Part shown: one piece after another, positions 31,893 to 36,281 of the stretch
Layout: every line of letters starts with the position of its first letter
How positions within the stretch are numbered: position 1 is the first letter of the stretch
Source of the DNA: SLFT01 sp964493075
GTDB lineage: Bacteria; Hydrogenedentota; Hydrogenedentia; Hydrogenedentales; CAITNO01
DNA length: 36,281 bases
NCBI GenBank assembly: GCA_964493075.1
Contig: CAZBNU010000016.1
Coordinates: 1 to 36,281 of the forward strand
Direction of reading: 5' to 3'
Program-made: the position numbers and the translations under genes
Notes under the pieces: generated by a model
Told to the model about the DNA's origin: nothing
Databases searched by the model: none
The model's input: only the letters and a program-made list of their open reading frames with translations

Positions 31893-33146
31893 ATGACATT
31901 ACAACAAGAACTGCAACTTATTGGCCGCCAGGCGCGGGCCGCCTCGGATGCGTTGCGATCCATGTCGCGCAGCGTGAAAGATGCCGCACTACGCGAAGCG
32001 GCTACGGCGTTGCGTGATGCCAAAGCGGAACTGCAAACGGAAAATGCCAAAGACCTTGAGGCGGGACGTGCCAAAGGGCTTTCCGCCGCCATGCTGGATC
32101 GGCTGGAACTTACGGACAAGCGCATCGAAGGCATGGCAGAGGGATTGGATGTCGTCGCGGCGTTGCCTGATCCCGTAGGCAACATCACCGACCAGTATAT
32201 ACACCCTAACGGTCTGCGTATTGCCCGTATTCGGCAGCCCCTGGGCGTTGTGGGCATCATTTATGAAAGCCGGCCCAATGTCACCGCAGATGCAGCGGCT
32301 TTGTGCCTGAAGTCCGGGAATGCCACCATTCTGCGCGGCGGTTCCGAAGCCATTCACTCCAACCTTGCCATTGCACGAATATTCAGCGAAGCCGCCACCA
32401 AAGCAGGCGCACCGGAACACGCCCTACAGATTATCACCACTACGGATCGTGCGGCAGTGGGCGAAATGCTTAAATTGGACCGCTATATTGACGTTATCGT
32501 GCCTCGTGGAGGCAAGAGCCTGATTGCGCGTATCTACGAAGATTCACGTATTCCGGTCGTGGCGCATCTCGACGGCATCTGCCACACCTATATTGACGAA
32601 GACGCTGATTTTGATATGGCGAAAAGCATTGCCGTAAACGCCAAATTGCAACGCCCCGGCGTATGCAATGCCATGGAGACCCTGCTGATTCACGAAGCCG
32701 CCGCCCCGCTGCTGCTGCCGGAAATCGCAAAAGCGCTCACCGATGGCGGCTGCGAATTGCGCGGCTGCAATCGCACCTGCCAGATTATAGACTGTATCCC
32801 GGCAACGGAGGACGACTGGACAACCGAGTATCTGGACAAGATTCTCTCCATTCGAGTGGTATCCTCTTTCGAGGAAGCGGTACACCATATCAATGAATAC
32901 GGCAGCCACCATTCCGACGCCATTATCACCGAAAGTTACGCCCTTGCGGAACGCTTTCTGGAAGAGGTGGACAGCGCCACGGTGTATGTAAACGCCTCCA
33001 CCCGCTTTACCGACGGCTTTGAGTTCGGGTTGGGCGCAGAAATAGGCATCAGTACCAGCAAACTGCATTGCCGAGGGCCCATGGCACTTGAAGGGCTAAC
33101 CTCACTGAAATATGTGGTACGCGGAACAGGACAAGTTCGTGAATAA
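31893..33146 (+). CDS. proA: Glutamate-5-semialdehyde dehydrogenase
   Basis: Reduces gamma-glutamyl phosphate to the semialdehyde in proline synthesis. The protein is 417 residues with GGGAGG upstream. Family blocks are RIRQPLGVVGIIYESRPN (substrate and NADPH region), ALCLKSGNATILRGGSEA, LDRYIDVIVPRGGKSLI, the catalytic cysteine C258 in LQRPGVCNAMETLLIH, and FGLGAEIGISTSKLHCRGPM. No proB is in the window. It overlaps nadD by 8 bases, a pairing seen in many bacteria. A palindrome and a TTCGTG repeat lie just upstream. Confidence 0.97.
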   Translation: MTLQQELQLIGRQARAASDALRSMSRSVKDAALREAATALRDAKAELQTENAKDLEAGRAKGLSAAMLDRLELTDKRIEGMAEGLDVVAALPDPVGNITDQYIHPNGLRIARIRQPLGVVGIIYESRPNVTADAAALCLKSGNATILRGGSEAIHSNLAIARIFSEAATKAGAPEHALQIITTTDRAAVGEMLKLDRYIDVIVPRGGKSLIARIYEDSRIPVVAHLDGICHTYIDEDADFDMAKSIAVNAKLQRPGVCNAMETLLIHEAAAPLLLPEIAKALTDGGCELRGCNRTCQIIDCIPATEDDWTTEYLDKILSIRVVSSFEEAVHHINEYGSHHSDAIITESYALAERFLEEVDSATVYVNASTRFTDGFEFGLGAEIGISTSKLHCRGPMALEGLTSLKYVVRGTGQVRE

Positions 33147-33735
33147 GCCACAGCGGATAGGCGTTTTCGGGGGCACCTTCGACCCCATTCACACCGGCCA
33201 CCTCGCCATTGCCCAGGCGGCATGCGAACAGGCACATCTGGACCGGGTGCTCTTTGTTATTGCGGCGAACCCGCCACATAAACATGACAACGACATTACC
33301 CCGGCAACGTTGCGTGTCGACATGACAAAAAGCGCCATCGCTAACAATCCGCTGTTTGAGGTTTGCTGCATTGAACTTGACCGATCCGGCCCTTCCTACA
33401 CCGCTGACACGCTCAAGGACCTGCACGCGAGATATGCCCCGGCGACATTATTTTTTATTGCCGGATATGACTCCGCAATGGATTTACCACGCTGGCGCAA
33501 TCCGGAAGCAATTTTGAAACTTGCCACACTGCTCGTAGCGCCCCGGCCCGAAAATAAAGCGCCGTTGCCGCCTCTGATTGCAGAGAATTGTGCCGTCTTA
33601 ACGATGAAGGAATACCCTGTATCGTCCTCTGAAATACGCAGCCGCATGGAGCAGGGAGAAGATATGACAGCCTGGCTTCCCGCCCCCACGGCAGATTTTA
33701 TTGCAGAAAAAGGATTATACCGTGCCCGTTGCTAA
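33139..33735 (+). CDS. nadD: Nicotinate-nucleotide adenylyltransferase
   Basis: Adenylates nicotinate mononucleotide to deamido-NAD. The protein is 198 residues. GTG 33139 was chosen because AGGA lies seven bases upstream and the next residues lead into the family start; an ATG at 33112 would add nine residues from inside proA. Motifs are GVFGGTFDPIHTGHLAIAQA (GxFDPxHxGH), VIAANPPHKHDNDITP, FFIAGYDSAMDLPRW, and the C-terminal SSSEIRSRM that corresponds to the ISSTxIR signature. It overlaps both neighbours. Together with nadC it covers late NAD synthesis. Confidence 0.95.
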   Translation: MNKPQRIGVFGGTFDPIHTGHLAIAQAACEQAHLDRVLFVIAANPPHKHDNDITPATLRVDMTKSAIANNPLFEVCCIELDRSGPSYTADTLKDLHARYAPATLFFIAGYDSAMDLPRWRNPEAILKLATLLVAPRPENKAPLPPLIAENCAVLTMKEYPVSSSEIRSRMEQGEDMTAWLPAPTADFIAEKGLYRARC

Positions 33736-34306
33736 TATGCCTCATAGCAAAGAGTACCTGCGGCGACTCCGCGAAGAATTGACCGACGATAAAGTCAGTC
33801 ATTGCGTGTTCACCGCGGAATACCTGTCCTCCTTCGCGCAAACCCTTGGCATTCCCCACGACGAGGCCGTCACCGCAGGCCTGCTTCATGACTTTTGTCG
33901 TAATCTGGATAAGGGTGATTTGTTGGAACAGGCGCGCAACTACCGCATTCCCATCAGTGAAAGCCACTTGGAAAAGCCTGTCCTCCTGCACGGTCCTGTC
34001 GCTGCCGAAACCTGCCGCAGGGAGTTCGGCATCAGCGACGCGGTCTACGAAGCCATCTACTGGCATACAACAGGATGCCCCGGACTCGGCATTTTGGGGC
34101 AAGCACTGTATCTGGCCGATTTTGCGGAGCCAACCCGCAGGTTCCCGGAAGCGGCAGAAGCGCGGGAATGCCTCAGAAAACAGGGCTTTGAGCATGCGCT
34201 GATCTATGTTGTGGAAATGGAACTCTCATTTTCACGGGATAAACAGGTGATCGATCCAAATACCGAGGTGTTCCTCTTATGGCTGAAGACGCAAAAAACA
34301 GACTGA
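33722..34306 (+). CDS. yqeK: YqeK-like HD-domain hydrolase
   Basis: The protein is 194 residues. HD-superfamily metal ligands appear as His27 (KVSHCVFTAEYL), the HD pair His56-Asp57 (GLLHDFCR), LLHGPVAA, AIYWHTTG and the aspartate in YLADFAEP. This is the YqeK group, shown in other bacteria to hydrolyse symmetrical Ap4A. GTG 33722 is preferred because AAGGA lies seven bases upstream; ATG 33737 would be five codons shorter and has no site. It overlaps nadD, and the nadD-yqeK order is the classic one. The usual third gene, rsfS, is replaced here by a methyltransferase. Confidence 0.88.
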   Translation: MPVANMPHSKEYLRRLREELTDDKVSHCVFTAEYLSSFAQTLGIPHDEAVTAGLLHDFCRNLDKGDLLEQARNYRIPISESHLEKPVLLHGPVAAETCRREFGISDAVYEAIYWHTTGCPGLGILGQALYLADFAEPTRRFPEAAEARECLRKQGFEHALIYVVEMELSFSRDKQVIDPNTEVFLLWLKTQKTD

Positions 34307-35076
34307 CGCCGTATGATGGTTTTGCTCCCATTGCCAACCACTACGACGAAATGATGGCCCACGTGGATTACGACCGCTGGCTTTTGGTCACCACAACATT
34401 GGGCGACATGTTACGTCCCCCTTTTCGTCATCTGGAAGCAGGCTGCGGCACGGGTGTGCTTCTGAAACGGCTACGGGACTACGGCTGGGATTCCATCGGC
34501 TTGGATTTATCGCCAGCCATGCTGTGCGTGGCGAAAAACCGCTATCACTTATCTGATCTTGTCCAGGGCACTTTTTGCGCTTTGCCATTTTCCCATTCTT
34601 TTGATTTGGCTACCTGCCTCTTTGATTCACTTAATTTTCTGTTGACCGATGAGGCTTTTGCACAAGCCATGAAATCCTTTTATCAGGTGTTGCGGCCCGG
34701 CGGCATCTTTTATTTTGATGTGGTCACCGAACGGATGATCTGCGATCATTTTGAGGATACGGTCTGGACGGAGGATCACGGAAAGTTCCGTTCATCATGG
34801 GTGAGCGCTTATGCACGCCAGACGAATACCTGCGAAACGCGGGTACGCATCAATTCTGGAGAGGAATCCATTACCTACGAACGTATCTATACCACAAAAT
34901 TCATTTTGAACTCCCTGAATCAGGCAGGATTCACCCTGCTCGCCATACGCGATGCCAACACATGGAAAGCGCCGACTAAACGCACCACGCGCATAGATTT
35001 TATGGCAGTCAAGGGAGATGCCGGGCAATACAGTCACGCATTCAAAGCCGCCGAAAAAAAGATAAAGATAGGATAA
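34279..35076 (+). CDS. Class I SAM-dependent methyltransferase
   Basis: The protein is 265 residues. Motif I is HLEAGCGTGVLLKRLRDYG (Gly55-Gly59). The post-I acidic residue is in IGLDLSPAMLCVAK, motif II-like LATCLFDSLNFLL and motif III VLRPGGIFYFDVV. The N terminus YDGFAPIANHYDEMM matches the YDxxAxxYD start of small-molecule methyltransferases. It overlaps yqeK by 28 bases, with AGGTG eight bases before the ATG. The C terminus (about 160-265) is specific to this protein and may define the substrate, which is unknown. Confidence 0.9.
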   Translation: MAEDAKNRLTPYDGFAPIANHYDEMMAHVDYDRWLLVTTTLGDMLRPPFRHLEAGCGTGVLLKRLRDYGWDSIGLDLSPAMLCVAKNRYHLSDLVQGTFCALPFSHSFDLATCLFDSLNFLLTDEAFAQAMKSFYQVLRPGGIFYFDVVTERMICDHFEDTVWTEDHGKFRSSWVSAYARQTNTCETRVRINSGEESITYERIYTTKFILNSLNQAGFTLLAIRDANTWKAPTKRTTRIDFMAVKGDAGQYSHAFKAAEKKIKIG

Positions 35077-35093
35077 ACATCGGGGATATACCT

Positions 35094-36164
35094 ATGATAC
35101 CTGTATTGCTTATGATCGGGATGCTGCAAACAACCCTGGACGCTCCACCATTTTATAAAAACAAAATGGACTTGCTCCACTTCATTGCGGAAACCGGAAC
35201 CGTCCACCCTGTTGAAAACGCCGAACAGTGGCAAACCAGGCGGCAACATATCCTGGAGAACATGCAACTGGTCATGGGCACACTCCCGGAGATTGATCAC
35301 GCCACGCCGCCAGTTTACGAGGTGGTGGAAGAAACGACCTTTCCCCGTTACATACGCCAAACCATTCGATATAAGGTGGATGCCTGGGATGAGGTGCCCG
35401 CATTTCTGTTTCTTCCCACCGAAGACGTACCACAGGACAGAAAACTCCCGGCGGTGTTGTGCCTCCACCCCACTTCGCCCATCGGCAAGCGCGTTTGCGC
35501 CGGTGAAGGCGAAAAAACAAATCGTAATTATGCACAGGAACTTGCGGAACGCGGATACATTACGCTGGCGCCAGACTATCCTGGTTTTGGCGATTATGTG
35601 GAGGCCCGCAAGCGCCTCTACGAAGAGGGCTATGTCAGCTGCACCATGAAAGGCATTGTCAATCATATACGCGCCATTGATCTGTTACAAAGTCTGCCTC
35701 AGGTGGACCCGGAACGCATCGGCTGTATCGGACACTCCTTGGGCGGGCATAACACTTTGTTCGTAAGCGCATTCGATACACGCATCAAGGTGGCAGTTAC
35801 CAGTTGCGGCTTCACCCAGTTTCCAAAATACATGAACGGCGACCTTACCGGTTGGACACACGACGGATATATGCCTCGCATTGACACGGTTTATGGGAAG
35901 GACCCTGCCCGAATGCCCTTCGATTTCTCCGAGGTGCTTGCCGCAATCGCGCCCCGTGCGGTTTTTGTCTGTGCCCCCATAAACGATGCGAATTTCGACG
36001 TGTCAGGTGTGAAAGACGCCATTGCTGCAGCACAGCCTGTTTTTGAACTACTCAGTGGAAAAGACAATTTACAGGTTGCCTACCCAGACGCAGAACATGA
36101 TTTCCCAACAGAAACACGCCATGCCGCCTACAATTACATGAATGAAGTTCTTGGCGTAAAATGA
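35094..36164 (+). CDS. Alpha/beta hydrolase, dienelactone hydrolase / acetyl xylan esterase-like
   Basis: The protein is 356 residues. A short hydrophobic N terminus (MIPVLLMIGMLQTTLDA) may be a weak signal peptide. The hydrolase domain runs from about 95: LPAVLCLHPTSPIGK (oxyanion region), GYITLAPDYPGFGDY, and the nucleophile motif CIGHSLGGHN with Ser215. The acid is probably Asp298 in PINDANFD and the base His335 in AEHDFP. Family members cleave acyl or carbohydrate esters. It follows the methyltransferase by 17 bp, with GGGGAT upstream. The substrate is unknown. G-triplet repeats begin 10 bases after its stop. Confidence 0.85.
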   Translation: MIPVLLMIGMLQTTLDAPPFYKNKMDLLHFIAETGTVHPVENAEQWQTRRQHILENMQLVMGTLPEIDHATPPVYEVVEETTFPRYIRQTIRYKVDAWDEVPAFLFLPTEDVPQDRKLPAVLCLHPTSPIGKRVCAGEGEKTNRNYAQELAERGYITLAPDYPGFGDYVEARKRLYEEGYVSCTMKGIVNHIRAIDLLQSLPQVDPERIGCIGHSLGGHNTLFVSAFDTRIKVAVTSCGFTQFPKYMNGDLTGWTHDGYMPRIDTVYGKDPARMPFDFSEVLAAIAPRAVFVCAPINDANFDVSGVKDAIAAAQPVFELLSGKDNLQVAYPDAEHDFPTETRHAAYNYMNEVLGVK

Positions 36165-36174
36165 TGAAGTGGAT

Positions 36175-36271
36175 TATAGGATTTATGGGAAGTATAGGAC
36201 CTATGGGAGATAGGTTTCCGCAGAAGATTCACCAACACCACATACTTCCCATAAGTCCCATTCTTCCCATA
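36175..36271. repeat. Inverted 9-bp-period TATGGGA repeats at the window end
   Basis: TATRGGA recurs at 36175, 36184, 36193 and 36202 (exact 9-base period). In opposite orientation TCCCATN recurs at 36247, 36256 and 36265. About 38 bases lie between the two arrays, including accaacacc (36231-36239), which is repeated at 36272-36280. The whole could fold into a long imperfect hairpin. It begins 10 bases after the hydrolase stop and runs to the window edge, so it may be one end of something larger. Confidence 0.8.
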
Positions 36272-36281
36272 ACCAACACCC

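Noticed and set aside
14251..36271. CRISPR array from the periodic TCCCAT/TATGGGA repeats
   Set aside because: Units are 9 bases with no spacers of CRISPR length and no cas genes.

Overview
This is a 36.3 kb scaffold from a Gram-negative, probably uncultured bacterium. It has two runs of N (18762-18861 and 30355-30364), so it is a draft or metagenome assembly. An outer membrane with LPS is indicated by adjacent lptC-, lptA- and lptB-type genes and by several lipoprotein or secretory signal peptides. Base composition looks close to 50% GC. The mix of gene families (an FGE-like/sialidase fusion, Gfo/Idh/MocA and DegT enzymes, a secreted PI-PLC-like protein, a four-helix bundle S23 protein) suggests a Hydrogenedentota- or PVC-like heterotroph. 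That placement is inference; there is no rRNA in the window to test it.

Layout. (1) 17-4105, minus strand: folK-panB-panC-panD, then a DegT-family aminotransferase and a 55-residue zinc-ribbon gene that overlaps it. (2) 4206-7064, minus: a 952-residue beta-propeller lipoprotein with a good sigma70-like promoter. (3) 7244-10724, plus: trpS, an unusual Gfo/Idh/MocA oxidoreductase, a KDPG/KHG aldolase and a HAD phosphatase, closed by a strong hairpin terminator at 10796-10836. (4) 10856-16323: TrpB2, a secreted PI-PLC-like protein, a DUF2007/zinc-ribbon protein and an FGE-like/sialidase fusion. (5) 16403-21424, minus: an unusual operon with two paralogous SCP2-like proteins at its ends, and between them a class III aminotransferase and a split transketolase. 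A 441-bp element carrying an S23 four-helix-bundle gene is inserted near its end. (6) 21573-28066, plus: a YgiQ-type radical SAM gene, then nadC-birA-coaX-lptC-lptA-lptB with overlapping genes. (7) zwf on the minus strand at 28081-29562. (8) 29711-36164, plus: queA (broken by a gap or insertion), thpR, yggT, a palindromic repeat, then proA-nadD-yqeK, a methyltransferase and an alpha/beta hydrolase.

Much of the window is cofactor supply: pantothenate (panBCD) and pantothenate phosphorylation (coaX), NAD (nadC, nadD), folate (folK) and biotin attachment (birA). The LPS-export genes sit in the same transcription unit as birA and coaX.

The most unusual signals are non-coding. Short-period G-triplet repeats lie on the sense strand just after the stop codons of three genes: a 7-nt period at tktC, and a 9-nt period at the FGE/sialidase gene and at the terminal hydrolase. 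At tktC they form the inverted ends of the S23 element. A separate 79-bp palindrome and a TTCGTG 9-nt repeat lie upstream of proA. No gene-free stretch exceeds 300 bases; the longest, 12227-12488, is AT-rich and shows nothing I can name. I see no tRNA, rRNA, CRISPR array or recognisable transposase.
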